A stretch of 64,000 bases of DNA. Source: Aedoeadaptatus coli (GTDB lineage: Bacteria > Bacillota > Clostridia > Tissierellales > Peptoniphilaceae). The notes under the pieces are model-generated. The model ran no database searches. It saw only the letters and a program-made list of their open reading frames with translations, and was not told where the DNA came from. Below, piece after piece: positions 8,179 to 17,738 of this stretch. The DNA lies in the NCBI RefSeq assembly GCF_900343085.1, contig NZ_OPYI01000007.1, positions 50,109 through 114,108 on the forward strand, in the 5' to 3' direction. A program made the translations under genes and the position numbers. Position 1 is the stretch's first letter, and each line of letters begins with the position of its first letter.

Positions 8179-8868
8179 TTAATAATGCCGTGCACCGAAA
8201 ATGCGACTGCCTACGCGTACCATATTTGCGCCTTCTTCAATGGCGATGTGAAAGTCTTGGCTCATGCCCATGGACAAGTGAGTCATGTCGACACCTTCGT
8301 AATGGCGTCCGGCGATGTCTTCTTTTAAGGCCACCATTTTCCGAAACAGCTTCCTTAAATAAGCCTCGTCATCCACATTGGGCGCGACGGTCATTAAGCC
8401 GTCGACTTTCAGATGGGAGTAATCGAGGATGGATTCCAGAAAAGGCAGGACCTGATCGTAGGCCAGGCCGCCTTTGGAGGCTTCATCGCCGATATTTACT
8501 TCCAACAGACAATGGACGACGTGATCCGTTTCGCATCCTCGTTTTTGAATTTCTTTCGCCAAGGACGGCCTGTCCAGTGAATGGATCAAAACCACATCAT
8601 TGTAGATATATTTTACCTTATTTGACTGCAAGTTTCCAATCATATGATAACGAACACGGGAACCGAGGGCATCTATTTTTTGCGTCAGTTCCTGCACCTT
8701 GTTTTCGCCGATATCCGTGACGCCGCATTTCAATGCTTCCTCGATGACATCCACGCCGTGGGTTTTCGTCACGGCGATCAATTGCACCGGCTCGCCGGTT
8801 AAACTGTGGCGTCTCGCTTCTTCGATTTCTTCTCGCACCCGCTTGAGTTCGTCGCCAATCGTCGACAT
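8179..8868 (-). CDS. yggS: YggS/PROSC pyridoxal-phosphate homeostasis protein
   Basis: A 229-residue single-domain alanine-racemase-fold protein binding pyridoxal phosphate and keeping its free level in balance; no catalytic reaction is known for the family. The PLP lysine lies in IAVTKTHG, with IGENKVQE, WHMIGNLQ-like YHMIGNLQSNK, LEVNIGDEASKGG and SMGMSQDFHIAIEEGANMVRVG following. ATG 8868 has AGGAGG at optimal spacing; the upstream GTG in the same frame lacks one. Located 10 bases from sepF. Confidence 0.95.
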   Translation of the reverse strand: MSTIGDELKRVREEIEEARRHSLTGEPVQLIAVTKTHGVDVIEEALKCGVTDIGENKVQELTQKIDALGSRVRYHMIGNLQSNKVKYIYNDVVLIHSLDRPSLAKEIQKRGCETDHVVHCLLEVNIGDEASKGGLAYDQVLPFLESILDYSHLKVDGLMTVAPNVDDEAYLRKLFRKMVALKEDIAGRHYEGVDMTHLSMGMSQDFHIAIEEGANMVRVGSRIFGARHY

Positions 8869-8883
8869 ACGCACCTCCTGTGA

Positions 8884-10176
8884 TCAATACACTATTTTAT
8901 CCTTGCGGACCTTCTTCGGCTCCACGATAATTTCGTTGGTGGGACGCAAAGTGGTCACTTTTTTGCCTTTTTTATTTTTTATCATGCCTTTGTCGTCACC
9001 CATGCTGATGTAAGCGGCTTTGTCGCGAATCGACAATACCTCCACGGGCACAAAGGTGACGAAGCGGCGCACGGCATCGACGTAGACGCCTTTTTCGCCG
9101 TGTTTTCCTTTGACGATGGCCGTGGTGGGAATCTTCAGAGCCGGGGATTCGCTTTTTATAATGGTGGTCTTTTGCTTCCGAGGTCGATAGACTTCCTGCA
9201 ATTTATCTTGCAGGCTTAAAATCACCACCGGCGAATGGTCGTCGCCTACCACGGATTCCACCCGCGCTTCGGTGACGACTTTTCCGATTCTCACCGTCAC
9301 CATTTTTCCCATTTCGTCTTTTACCAATCGCGCGTCCTCCACAGGCAAGGCGATTTTATAGGCCGTGTCGCTGATGGTGCGGAAGAATGCCCGGCCTTCT
9401 TTTACCTGATTTTCGCCACGGGTCAAAGGCTCGATGCTCACCCCGCTCAAATAGGCTGCGGTAAATGTGTCGTCGTCATTTTCCAGGGAAAGCTCTTTCT
9501 TAAAATCGTCGAAGGTGTAGCTGACGACCCCCGATGAAGGGGCCACATAATCGGCGCTGGTAGAGGCGATGCGGCGGGTGAGCCGATCTTTTTTCTCCTC
9601 CAGCTCCGGAATGGAAAGCTTCAACAACTCGTTGAGCTCCGACACATTCACCGTATGTTTCGTGCTTAAATCCAAGGTGTTGATGGACGAAATCAGTTTT
9701 TCGTAATCCTCGTCGCGAATGAAGCGCTGAATGTTTCGAATGACGTTTTCGTCTTCTTCGTTGATCCTGTCCTTGGATTTTTCCGAGGTGCGGTCGTTTT
9801 TAAAGTCGATGGCCGCCTGAATTCGAATGAGCTGGTCCTTCACCTTGGAATTGTCGTTCATGACATTAATATCCGCCACGCGAAAGCCCTTGGGCACCTT
9901 CTTTCCTTCCCGCACATTGTAAACGGCGGTGCCGCTCGCCTTTGTGAAGATCGTCTCTTCGTCGAAAAGCAGGTAGCCGTCGCCGCGGACCACGTCGCGA
10001 AAACACACCTCTTGGGGCTGCTCCGTTTTAGGCGCACAAACCAGGCGGTAGTAAAGGGAGTAGCCACCACCTGCTAAAATCAGCAACAGAAGGATAACAA
10101 GAAGAAGCCGCCTGCGCTTTTTCTTCCGGTTCTGCCGTCGTCGAATTTTTTTTCGAACGTTCGAACTTTGAGTCAT
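8884..10176 (-). CDS. HlyD-like membrane-anchored adaptor, unknown export partner
   Basis: A 430-residue protein with a very basic N-terminus (RKKIRRRQNRKKKRRR), one membrane segment (about 25-47) and a long outside part. The extracellular part holds a split biotinyl-lipoyl-like motif (GYLLFDEETIFTKASGTA... ADYVAPSSGVVSYTFD) separated by a helical, charged hairpin of about 100 residues, the layout of HlyD-type membrane fusion proteins. Homologues of this kind are commonly seen beside sepF and yggS in clostridia. No partner transporter is nearby. It overlaps gpsA by 4 bases. A role at the division site or envelope is inference from position. Confidence 0.7.
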   Translation of the reverse strand: MTQSSNVRKKIRRRQNRKKKRRRLLLVILLLLILAGGGYSLYYRLVCAPKTEQPQEVCFRDVVRGDGYLLFDEETIFTKASGTAVYNVREGKKVPKGFRVADINVMNDNSKVKDQLIRIQAAIDFKNDRTSEKSKDRINEEDENVIRNIQRFIRDEDYEKLISSINTLDLSTKHTVNVSELNELLKLSIPELEEKKDRLTRRIASTSADYVAPSSGVVSYTFDDFKKELSLENDDDTFTAAYLSGVSIEPLTRGENQVKEGRAFFRTISDTAYKIALPVEDARLVKDEMGKMVTVRIGKVVTEARVESVVGDDHSPVVILSLQDKLQEVYRPRKQKTTIIKSESPALKIPTTAIVKGKHGEKGVYVDAVRRFVTFVPVEVLSIRDKAAYISMGDDKGMIKNKKGKKVTTLRPTNEIIVEPKKVRKDKIVY

Positions 10177-11177
10177 AGTAAAAATATCTTCTCGTTTTCG
10201 TGTTTATTGGGCCGCTGCATGAGATCCGACACGGCCTGCCCGGGATCGGCGCCGCGGTACAAGACGTCGTAGAGTTTTTCGGTAATGGGCATTTCGATGC
10301 CAAGCTCCCGAGAGAGTTCGTAGCATGCCTTCGTGGTTTTATACCCTTCCACCACCATGCCCACTTTCTCGATGGCGGCATCGGGATCCGTCCCCTTGCC
10401 GATGAGGTTGCCGAAGCGCCAATTGCGGCTGTGGACGCTGGTGCATGTGACGATTAAATCGCCGATCCCGGAAAGGCCTTGAAAGGTAATTGGCTTCGCG
10501 CCCAAGGCAATGCCTAAACGCTGAATTTCCGTAAGGCCCCGGGTCATCAAGGCGGCCTTGGCATTGTCGCCGTAGCCCAGGCCGTCGGAAAGGCCGGCAC
10601 CGAGGGCGATAATGTTTTTTAATGCGCCTCCGATTTCTACGCCGATCATATCATCTTGAACATAGACGCGGAAGCTGTCGTAAGTAAATAAGTCTTGGGC
10701 CCACAGGGCGTGTTTTTCGTCTTCGGCGCAGACCAAAACGGTGGTGGGCATGAATTTCGCCACCTCTTCCGCATGGGAAGGCCCGGATAAGACGATGTAG
10801 GGCGAATCGGGCAGGATTTCTTTGGCCACTTGAGAGAGGCGCAGATGGCTTCCCTGCTCCAGTCCCTTGGCCAGATTAATGACCGGGGCTTTCGATCCGG
10901 AGCGTGCCACGGCTTCCATGGTGGAGCGCACCGCCCCTGTGGGCACGGCCAAGACGATGCCATCTGCTCCTTCGATGGTTTCTTCCACAGAAAGGTGCAC
11001 CTGAATCGACGGATCGAAGGTGAAATCCTCTAAATAGCCGGGATTGTCCCCCACCGATTGAATCCGCGCGTATTGTTTTTCGTTGCGTGTGTACATATGC
11101 ACCTCGTGGCCGATGCGGGCCAGGAGATTGGCAATGGCGCTGCCCCAACTGCCGCAACCTAAAATTCCGATCTTCAC
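10173..11177 (-). CDS. gpsA: NAD(P)-dependent glycerol-3-phosphate dehydrogenase
   Basis: A 334-residue enzyme reducing dihydroxyacetone phosphate to sn-glycerol-3-phosphate, the backbone for phospholipids. Rossmann motif ILGCGSWGSAIANLLA at the N-terminus, then LAVPTGAVRS, NLAKGLEQ, VLSGPSHAEEVA and the catalytic-lysine region GGALKNIIALGAGLSDGLGYGDNAKAALMTRGLTE (described by position about 185-220). The start is GTG 11177 with GGAGG eight bases upstream. It follows plsY directly, so both steps of glycerolipid entry are co-expressed. Confidence 0.97.
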   Translation of the reverse strand: MKIGILGCGSWGSAIANLLARIGHEVHMYTRNEKQYARIQSVGDNPGYLEDFTFDPSIQVHLSVEETIEGADGIVLAVPTGAVRSTMEAVARSGSKAPVINLAKGLEQGSHLRLSQVAKEILPDSPYIVLSGPSHAEEVAKFMPTTVLVCAEDEKHALWAQDLFTYDSFRVYVQDDMIGVEIGGALKNIIALGAGLSDGLGYGDNAKAALMTRGLTEIQRLGIALGAKPITFQGLSGIGDLIVTCTSVHSRNWRFGNLIGKGTDPDAAIEKVGMVVEGYKTTKACYELSRELGIEMPITEKLYDVLYRGADPGQAVSDLMQRPNKHENEKIFLL

Positions 11178-11181
11178 CGAA

Positions 11182-11766
11182 TCAACCTCCGATCTTGTTT
11201 TCTCTGCCTTCTTTCAAGCGAATCAAATTGTCTTTATGGCGAATAAAGCCCAACAACCACACGGCGAGAATCGCCCAGCGATTGTAGCCGATGCTTCCGT
11301 ATTTTATAAGCATGGCCGCACTGCTCAGGCTGAGAAAGGTCAGGGACCCGACGCTCACGTATTTGGTGACCTTCGCTGCGATGACGCCGGCGATGGCCGC
11401 GACGCCTCCCCACAATGGCTGAAGCGTCGTATAGGAGCCGAAGGTTGTGGCGATGCCTTTGCCGCCGCGAAAACCTAAGTAAAAGGGAAAGTCGTGGCCT
11501 AAAACGACGAAGAGGGCGGCGAAGAGCCGTATGGATTCGTCCAGCATGGGCGCGAGTAAAGCCATGGCCACCACGCCTTTTAATACGTCGATGGCGAAAG
11601 TGGTGTAGCCCAGCTTCTTCCCCATGACCCGCACGGCATTGGTGGTGCCGGCATTGCCGCTTCCCTCGTCGCGAATGTCTTTGTGGAAAAACGCGCGACT
11701 TAAAATATAGGCGCCTGAAACAGAGCCCACCAAGTAGCAGGCAAAAAGTACGAGGAGCGTCTTCAT
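11182..11766 (-). CDS. plsY: Acyl-phosphate:glycerol-3-phosphate acyltransferase
   Basis: A 194-residue integral membrane enzyme that transfers an acyl chain from acyl-phosphate to glycerol-3-phosphate, making lysophosphatidate. Its three family motifs are visible: GSGNAGTTN, GHDFPFYLGFRGGKGIAT and, near the end, RHKDNLIRL. Five hydrophobic segments. It overlaps the der stop by 4 bases and is followed 4 bases later by gpsA, which makes its acceptor substrate. Confidence 0.96.
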   Translation of the reverse strand: MKTLLVLFACYLVGSVSGAYILSRAFFHKDIRDEGSGNAGTTNAVRVMGKKLGYTTFAIDVLKGVVAMALLAPMLDESIRLFAALFVVLGHDFPFYLGFRGGKGIATTFGSYTTLQPLWGGVAAIAGVIAAKVTKYVSVGSLTFLSLSSAAMLIKYGSIGYNRWAILAVWLLGFIRHKDNLIRLKEGRENKIGG

Positions 11767-13070
11767 CGATTCCTCAACTCCATAATAATGGGCACGCCGT
11801 CGAAGCGATAGGCCGCGCGAATTTGATTTTCCAAATAGCGCAAATAGGTGAAGTGGAAAAGTTCCTTGTCGTTGACGGACAGCACGATTTTCGGCGGTCT
11901 GGCCGAGACTTGGCTCGCGTAGTAAAGCTTCCCGCGCTTGCCCTTATCCGAAGGGGGCTGATTCATTAAGACGGCCCGGTTCATAATGTCGTTTAAGACC
12001 CCGGTTTGAATCCTGAGGGAGTAATTGTTGTTGACCACGTGAATCATGTTCAACAATTTTTCCACGCGAGAACCTGTCAGGGCCGAGATGAAAATCATGG
12101 GCGCGTAGTTTAAAAAGGGCAGCTCCATGCGAATGGCCTCTTCGAATTGCTTCATGGTGCGGGTTTCTTTTTCGATGGCATCCCACTTGTTCACGGCGAT
12201 AATCATGGCCTTGTTGTTGTCGTGGGCGTAGCCTGCGATCTTCGAATCCTGCTCGCTGACGCCTTCCGTGGCGTCGATTAAAAGCACGCAAACGTCGGCC
12301 AACTCGATGCTTCTTAAAGTACGCACCACGGAGTAGCGTTCCACTTTTTCGTTGATTTTTTTGCGCTTTCGAAGGCCCGCCGTGTCGATGAGCACGTAGT
12401 CCGTGTCCTCGTATTCGAAGAAAGAGTGAATGGAATCCCGAGTCGTGCCGGGAATGTTCGTCACGATGGAGCGCTCTTCCCCTAAAATGCGGTTCACCAA
12501 AGAAGATTTGCCCGCATTGGGCTTTCCGATAAAGGCCACTTTAATTTCGTCGCGGAAATCATCCTCTTCCACCTTTGGAAAGGAGGCCACCGTGGCATCC
12601 AGCAAATCGCCGATGCCCCGGGACTGCTCTGCGCTGATTGTGTAGGGCTCGCCTAAACCAAGCTCGTAGAAGTCGTAGCGATGGTCTTCCGATTCCTTGG
12701 CGTCCATTTTATTGACGACGAGAAGGGCTTCTTTTCCGCTCTTTCGAATGTAGGCGGCCACTTCGCGGTCCACGGTGGTCAGGCCTTCCTTGCCATCGAC
12801 GACAAATAAAATAATCTGCGCATTTTCCACAGCCACTTCCGCCTGGGCCATGATTTCAGGCATAAAGGTCTCGTCGCTGGAGGGGTCCAGCCCGCCCGTG
12901 TCGATTAAAGTAAATTCATGATCGAGCCACGTAGCCTTCGCATAGATTCTGTCTCGCGTCACGCCCGGCGTATCCTCGGTAATGGATATTTTCGAGCGCG
13001 TCAGCACATTAAATAAGGTACTCTTCCCCACATTGGGGCGACCTAATATACAGACGACCGGTCTATTCAA
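11763..13070 (-). CDS. der: Ribosome-associated GTPase Der (EngA)
   Basis: A 435-residue protein with two tandem GTPase domains and a C-terminal KH-like domain, required for 50S subunit maturation. Domain 1: GRPNVGKS, DTPGVT, DTGG, NKMD. Domain 2: GKPNAGKS, NIPGTTRDS, DTAGLRKR, NKWD. The KH-like part contains PPKIVLSVNDKELFHFTYLR. The start is TTG 13070, with GGAGG nine bases upstream; it overlaps the DUF512 gene by 8 bases. Confidence 0.97.
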   Translation of the reverse strand: MNRPVVCILGRPNVGKSTLFNVLTRSKISITEDTPGVTRDRIYAKATWLDHEFTLIDTGGLDPSSDETFMPEIMAQAEVAVENAQIILFVVDGKEGLTTVDREVAAYIRKSGKEALLVVNKMDAKESEDHRYDFYELGLGEPYTISAEQSRGIGDLLDATVASFPKVEEDDFRDEIKVAFIGKPNAGKSSLVNRILGEERSIVTNIPGTTRDSIHSFFEYEDTDYVLIDTAGLRKRKKINEKVERYSVVRTLRSIELADVCVLLIDATEGVSEQDSKIAGYAHDNNKAMIIAVNKWDAIEKETRTMKQFEEAIRMELPFLNYAPMIFISALTGSRVEKLLNMIHVVNNNYSLRIQTGVLNDIMNRAVLMNQPPSDKGKRGKLYYASQVSARPPKIVLSVNDKELFHFTYLRYLENQIRAAYRFDGVPIIMELRNR

Positions 13071-14406
13071 CAGGACGCACCTCCAAACATTTTTCTAAAA
13101 ATTCCGCACCGTTGTTGCTTACGGTGATAATCTTCGCACCTAATTCTTTTTCCAAAGCATCCACTGTTACATCGTCTAATGTAATGGCGCGGTCGCTTCG
13201 AAACATTGACATAGGTAACATTATAGCATCGTGGATTTTACCTTTCAATTGACGGACCACGTCCTCCGCCGTCAAGAGCCCCGCCACTTTTACCGTGTCG
13301 CCGAAAAATTCGTTTTTTATGGTAACCACGTCGCATTGAATGCCGGGGAATTTTTCGTGAATCATATGGTCCAATTCTTCAAAAAGAGGCGCCGCATACT
13401 CTCCCGTGGCCAAAGTGATTTTGGAACGATGGGCCCCTTCCGCCCGATCCAGGGCTTCTTTAAATTCTTCGTAGAAGGAGCGCATGAGGCCCACGCCGTT
13501 TTCGTACTGCGGGTAGCCGTCGTAGAAATCCGCCTCGGGCAGATCCTTTTCGGCGATGAGGTAAAACTCATCGGAAGCGTAGACCCAGTGGCGGCCACAG
13601 ATTTTCCGCATGTCTTTTGCAAATGCCTCGGCAATGGCGATCACTTCCCGCGCCTGATCCTTCGTGTAGGGAGAAAGCTTCGGCAAATTCTCACGATACT
13701 TAGAAAGACCCACGGGCACCATGGCCACGGAGGCCACTTGAGGCATGAGAGATGTCAAGTCCCTCAAGGTGCGCTTCAGTTCCTCCCCGTCGTTCACGCC
13801 GGGGAGCAGCACGATTTGCGCGTTCATGACGATGCCCGCATCAGCCAGGCGCTTCATATCCTCCATTATCTTTCCCGCCGAGGGATTCTTCAACAACTCC
13901 ACCCGAAGCTCGGGATTGGTCGTGTGTACCGACACATTGATGGGGCTCAGGCCGTAGGCGATCATGCGATCGAAATCTTCTTTTTTTATATTGGTAAGGG
14001 TAATGTAATTGCCCTGAAGAAAGGAGAGCCTGGAATCGTCGTCTTTAATGTAGAGGCTGTCTCGCATATTCGGCGGCATCTGGTCGATAAAGCAAAAGAG
14101 GCAGCGATTGGAGCAGGTCTTTTGCGTATCCAAAAGCGGCGTGACGAAATTCAGCCCGATGGGCTCCTCCACGTCTTTTTCAATGTCGTAGAGAATCAGT
14201 TCGCCGTCTTTCTTTTCGATGGTGAGGGTAATGTATTCGTTGGCCGATTCGTAGCGGTAGTCGATGACATCCCGCACCTCGTTGTCGTTAATGGCGATCA
14301 ATCGGTCCCCCGCTTCGATTTCCAACTCTTCGCCGATGGACCCGGGATCGACAGAGCGAATGGTATTTAATGCTTTATGAACGATGTCGATTTCATAAGG
14401 GTTCAT
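13063..14406 (-). CDS. DUF512 radical SAM/PDZ protein
   Basis: A 447-residue protein with an N-terminal PDZ-like segment (VDPGSIGEELEIEAGDRLIAIND), a radical-SAM cluster motif with three cysteines in CSNRCLFCFIDQMP at about 94-104, and a C-terminal DUF512 domain. The substrate of the family is not known to me. It commonly precedes der in clostridial genomes, as here. ATG 14406 has GGAGG four bases upstream. No separate promoter is obvious after the glyA terminator, so the operon may start just before this gene or rely on partial read-through. Confidence 0.87.
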   Translation of the reverse strand: MNPYEIDIVHKALNTIRSVDPGSIGEELEIEAGDRLIAINDNEVRDVIDYRYESANEYITLTIEKKDGELILYDIEKDVEEPIGLNFVTPLLDTQKTCSNRCLFCFIDQMPPNMRDSLYIKDDDSRLSFLQGNYITLTNIKKEDFDRMIAYGLSPINVSVHTTNPELRVELLKNPSAGKIMEDMKRLADAGIVMNAQIVLLPGVNDGEELKRTLRDLTSLMPQVASVAMVPVGLSKYRENLPKLSPYTKDQAREVIAIAEAFAKDMRKICGRHWVYASDEFYLIAEKDLPEADFYDGYPQYENGVGLMRSFYEEFKEALDRAEGAHRSKITLATGEYAAPLFEELDHMIHEKFPGIQCDVVTIKNEFFGDTVKVAGLLTAEDVVRQLKGKIHDAIMLPMSMFRSDRAITLDDVTVDALEKELGAKIITVSNNGAEFLEKCLEVRPVE

Positions 14407-14429
14407 GGCGCCTCCTATGGCCGTAATAG

Positions 14430-14453
14430 AAAAGGACTCTTTCGAGTCCTTCC
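14430..14453 (-). terminator. Terminator after glyA
   Basis: On the minus strand AAGGACT, loop CGAAAG, AGTCCTT, then a T-rich tail. It lies directly after the glyA stop. Confidence 0.75.
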
Positions 14454-14457
14454 CGCT

Positions 14458-15690
14458 TTATTTGTACAGAGGAAATTTTTTGCAAAAAATCCGCACGCGG
14501 TCTTTTGCTTGGTCTTCCGTAATTTCTTTTTTCAAGAGATCCACCATGATTTGCGCCACATAGGCCGCGTCTTCTTCTTTCGCGCCCAAGGTCGTCATGG
14601 CCGGGGTGCCGATGCGAATGCCGCTGGTCACCATGGGCGATTCGGGATCGTAGGGGATCATGTTTTTGTTGGTGGCGAGGCCGCTGTCGTTTAACAACTT
14701 TTCAGCCTCTTTGCCCGTTAATTTCAGGGAACGAAGGTCCAAGAGCAGCAGGTGATTGTCCGTACCGCCGGAAACCAAGTCCACGCCTTGATCCAGGAAC
14801 ACTTTTTCCATGGCCTTGGCGTTGTCGATGATTTGCTTGCAGTACACCTTGAAATCCGGTTGCGCCGCTTCGTGGAAGGCCACGGCTTTTGCCGCGATCA
14901 CGTGTTCCAAAGGACCGCCTTGCAGTCCGGGGAACACGGCCTTGTCGATGGTTTTGTGCAATTCTTCCGTGCAGAGAATGGCGCCGCCTCTGGGGCCCCT
15001 GAGGGTCTTGTGTGTGGTGGTGGTTACCACGTCGGCGTAGGGCACGGGATTTTCGTGATAACCCGTGGCCACGAGGCCGGCGATGTGGGCCATGTCCACC
15101 ATAAAGTAGGCGCCGCTCGCCTTTACGACCTCCGCCATGCGCTTAAAGTCGATCTTTCTCGGATAGGCCGACGCGCCGCCGATGACGAGCTTCGGTTTGT
15201 ATTTCTTCACCGCTGCTTCAAAGGCGTCGTAGTCGATGCGTCCCGTCTTTTCATCGACGCCGTAATCCACGATGTCGAAGTATTTTCCCGAGATATTCAC
15301 CGGGCTTCCGTGAGATAAGTGGCCGCCCTGACTTAAGTTCATGCCCAAGATCCGATCGCCGGGCTTTAAGAGACCCAGGTACACGGCCATATTGGCATTG
15401 GCGCCGCTGTGGGGCTGAACATTGGCGTGATCGGCACCGTAGAGGGCTTTAAAGCGATCGATGGCCAATTGTTCCACCTCGTCCACCACTTGGCAGCCGC
15501 CGTAGTAGCGGGCGCCGGGCAGGCCTTCGGCGTATTTATTGGTGAGCGGAGAACCCATGGCCTCCATGACGGCGTAAGAGACAAAGTTTTCCGAGGCGAT
15601 GAGCTCGATGTGACTTTGTTGCCGTTCGGTTTCCTTTTGTACCAGCGAATAGATCTCAAGATCCGTCTTTTCTAAGTGCTTGTAATCCAA
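14458..15690 (-). CDS. glyA: Serine hydroxymethyltransferase
   Basis: A 410-residue PLP enzyme interconverting serine plus tetrahydrofolate with glycine plus 5,10-methylene-tetrahydrofolate. Visible: [43 protein letters not shown] and the PLP lysine in [14 protein letters not shown]. The start is TTG 15690, six bases after GGGG; no in-frame ATG is nearby and [16 protein letters not shown] matches the family start. It is the last gene of the pepD-led run and ends in a terminator. Confidence 0.96.
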   Translation of the reverse strand: MDYKHLEKTDLEIYSLVQKETERQQSHIELIASENFVSYAVMEAMGSPLTNKYAEGLPGARYYGGCQVVDEVEQLAIDRFKALYGADHANVQPHSGANANMAVYLGLLKPGDRILGMNLSQGGHLSHGSPVNISGKYFDIVDYGVDEKTGRIDYDAFEAAVKKYKPKLVIGGASAYPRKIDFKRMAEVVKASGAYFMVDMAHIAGLVATGYHENPVPYADVVTTTTHKTLRGPRGGAILCTEELHKTIDKAVFPGLQGGPLEHVIAAKAVAFHEAAQPDFKVYCKQIIDNAKAMEKVFLDQGVDLVSGGTDNHLLLLDLRSLKLTGKEAEKLLNDSGLATNKNMIPYDPESPMVTSGIRIGTPAMTTLGAKEEDAAYVAQIMVDLLKKEITEDQAKDRVRIFCKKFPLYK

Positions 15691-15709
15691 TCCTTGCCCC
15701 TTTCTCGGT

Positions 15710-16288
15710 TTAATACCTGTCGTTAATGTAGGTGTCGATTTTGGAGCGCTTCTTTTCTTCCATGAAAACGCCCCGATCGACTAAGGCTTCATAAACCCGT
15801 TTGGACGTGGAATGCAAAATATACTCCGGATACTCGATAAAGACGATTTCAAAGAGACGGTCTTGCAATTTCTTGCCGTCACAGTGAACGAAGTAGCCGT
15901 AGACATTTTTGTAATCGACAAAATCCAAAATTTCCAAGATCGTGTCGTCCTTTTTTCCGTAATACTTTTCAGCCAAAGAAAGGGAGCGGCAATACTCGCG
16001 ATTGCTCTTCTGCATCCGCTTCACGCGCCGAGCCTCCATGCGGTAGCTTTTGGCCAAGGCGTTGTAGTATTGGTAATTAAAGATCCCCTTCTCCAGCCGA
16101 TCGATGAGAAAAAAGGGGCGCACATTGCTGCTGTGCATGTCCTTTAAATTCGTCTGCAAAAATTCCTTTTTGTTTAAATCGCCGCGCTCGTAGGCGCGAA
16201 TCAAGGCGCTGCGCCTTTCCATAAAGTGCTGAAACCACTTGTCGCAAATCGGCTCCATGGTTACGAGGTCGTCATCATAAGAATGCAT
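15710..16288 (-). CDS. Conserved-looking protein of unknown function
   Basis: 192 residues, mostly helical and basic, with many aromatic residues ([38 protein letters not shown]). No signal peptide, membrane segment or catalytic motif was recognised. The ATG at 16288 lies inside the end of the 29-residue peptide gene and has no clear ribosome site, so translation is probably coupled to that peptide. ATG 16258 is an alternative start. It sits 19 bases before glyA. Confidence 0.7.
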   Translation of the reverse strand: MHSYDDDLVTMEPICDKWFQHFMERRSALIRAYERGDLNKKEFLQTNLKDMHSSNVRPFFLIDRLEKGIFNYQYYNALAKSYRMEARRVKRMQKSNREYCRSLSLAEKYYGKKDDTILEILDFVDYKNVYGYFVHCDGKKLQDRLFEIVFIEYPEYILHSTSKRVYEALVDRGVFMEEKKRSKIDTYINDRY

Positions 16289-16364
16289 TGATCAGTACCG
16301 GCAACACCATAGCTAAGCATAAAATTACGGCCACGATTCGGATAAATGTCTTGTTCGATTTCAT
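16275..16364 (-). CDS. Small single-span membrane peptide, 29 residues
   Basis: ATG 16364 to TGA 16275. The peptide begins MKSNKTFIRIVAVILC and continues as one hydrophobic segment to the end, so it should be a positively charged-inside single-pass membrane peptide. A GGGG site lies eight bases upstream. The stop overlaps the start region of the next gene. It fits exactly in the gap between two genes of the same operon, which supports it being real; function unknown. Confidence 0.6.
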   Translation of the reverse strand: MKSNKTFIRIVAVILCLAMVLPVLINAFL

Positions 16365-16383
16365 TCCAATCCCCTGTCAGTCG

Positions 16384-16809
16384 TTAGCCTTCCAAAGATA
16401 CTTCTTGTGCGTATTCTTTTAATTCTTCCGGGAAGTCCGCTTCCACGTAATTGACGTTAATGTAGATTTGACGGTTTTCCATGCCTAACGCTTCCAGGCG
16501 ATTGGCCAAATCTTTCAAGTCTTCGATGGAGAGGTCCATGACCTTGTACATGCCGTCGACGTAAACTTTTTCCAAGTCGTAGTCCATGGCGAACATGCCG
16601 CTTAAGAAGCCGTAGAATTCGTCTAAATTGGTGAGATTGTATTCCGTGGCATTGATTAAGCGCACATTGTAATCCAAGCTGAAAATGTGGTCGTCGTCGA
16701 CTTCAACAAAAGCGATGTTGCCGTTGCCGCCTTCGTGGTCTTCATTGGCGTGGTCGATTAACCATTTCGTTTTTCCTGCACCTTTTGCTCCTAAGATATA
16801 ACGAATCAT
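16384..16809 (-). CDS. Small P-loop NTP-binding protein of unknown function
   Basis: 141 residues with a Walker A motif GAKGAGKTKW at about 6-15 and a hydrophobic strand ending YVDGM (about 90-94) that could serve as Walker B. The rest is acidic. ATG 16809 is preferred to 16818 because AAAGGATG is then correctly spaced. It lies between the radical-SAM gene and the 29-residue peptide in one operon. It is too small for a full AAA or ABC ATPase; the role is unknown. Confidence 0.72.
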   Translation of the reverse strand: MIRYILGAKGAGKTKWLIDHANEDHEGGNGNIAFVEVDDDHIFSLDYNVRLINATEYNLTNLDEFYGFLSGMFAMDYDLEKVYVDGMYKVMDLSIEDLKDLANRLEALGMENRQIYINVNYVEADFPEELKEYAQEVSLEG

Positions 16810-16825
16810 TGTAATCATCCTTTCT

Positions 16826-17737
16826 CTATTTCCTATACAAATGACCTTGCGGCCGATTTTCCTCGATCATTCGCCGTACGATTTCGTCGCGAATGTAGTA
16901 CCAGCTTCTGTTCCAATTGGCGAACAGCACGTCTTTTTCCGGCGCACGTCCCAAGAGACGGCCGATAACCGTCTCCGGAGGCAGATGCTCCAGAAATAAG
17001 ATCACCCGCTCCATAAACTCTTCCATGGGAAGGGGCACGAAGGTGCCGGCGGTGTACATGTCGGCGAGCTTCGTGTGCTTCGCCACGTAAAGGTTGTGTA
17101 TCTTCACCTCGTCGGCGCCGACGCGGGCCAAGAGCTCGGCGCCTCGAAGCACGTCGTCTCGGCTGTCCCAAGGCAGGTCCAAAATCATGTGGACCGCAAG
17201 CCTCAGGCCTTTTTCCTTGATCCGCTTCGACGCGTCGATAAATTCGTCGATGCCGTGGCCGCGATTGATCGCATCCAGTGTCTTTTCGTTGGCCGATTGC
17301 AGGCCCAATTCAAAGGTGACGACCTTATCCGGAAAAATTTCCTTCGCCACCGATAAATAGTCGTCGTCCACGCAGTCGGGCCGCGTGGATACGGAGACGC
17401 CGACGATGTCTTCTTCCGCCACCGCCTCTAAATTTTCCTTAAAGTCAGCCAGTGGAAGGTAGGTGCCCGTAAAATTTTGAAAATACGGGATAAAGCCTTG
17501 GGCCTTGTACCGCGCCTTCATTCGCGCCTTGTTTTCTCGAAACTGTTCCCGTACGCTTCCTTGAATCCATTCGAAGCTGCCTCCCTCTTCACCGCAGAAG
17601 ATGCAACCGCCCACCCCGGCGGTGCCGTCGCGATTGGGACAGCTGCCCTTCAGGTGGATGGGCACCTTGTACACTTTCATGCCGAAAGCATCCTTGGCGT
17701 AGGCGCTGAAGCTTCGATAGGGAAATGGCTCCGTAAT
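16826..17737 (-). CDS. Radical SAM protein, TIGR01212/YtqA-like
   Basis: About 304 residues. The segment VYKVPIHLKGSCPNRDGTAGVGGCIFCGEEG holds the cluster cysteines (Cys-x14-Cys-x2-Cys layout of this family), followed by the VSVSTRPDC and FELGLQSANEKTLDAINRGH core motifs. The family's substrate is not established to me. Start choice is unusual: the best ribosome site (AAGGAG in the DUF1292 stop region) points to ATT 17737; an ATG at 17770 would overlap the upstream gene by 32 bases and has no site. The next in-frame ATG would cut off conserved residues. Confidence 0.85.
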   Translation of the reverse strand: MTEPFPYRSFSAYAKDAFGMKVYKVPIHLKGSCPNRDGTAGVGGCIFCGEEGGSFEWIQGSVREQFRENKARMKARYKAQGFIPYFQNFTGTYLPLADFKENLEAVAEEDIVGVSVSTRPDCVDDDYLSVAKEIFPDKVVTFELGLQSANEKTLDAINRGHGIDEFIDASKRIKEKGLRLAVHMILDLPWDSRDDVLRGAELLARVGADEVKIHNLYVAKHTKLADMYTAGTFVPLPMEEFMERVILFLEHLPPETVIGRLLGRAPEKDVLFANWNRSWYYIRDEIVRRMIEENRPQGHLYRK

Positions 17738-17738
17738 G

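Noticed and set aside
13231..14370. A 379-codon frame antisense to the DUF512 gene
   Set aside because: It is a shadow of the real gene; no start site, no domain, and the sense frame has clear motifs.
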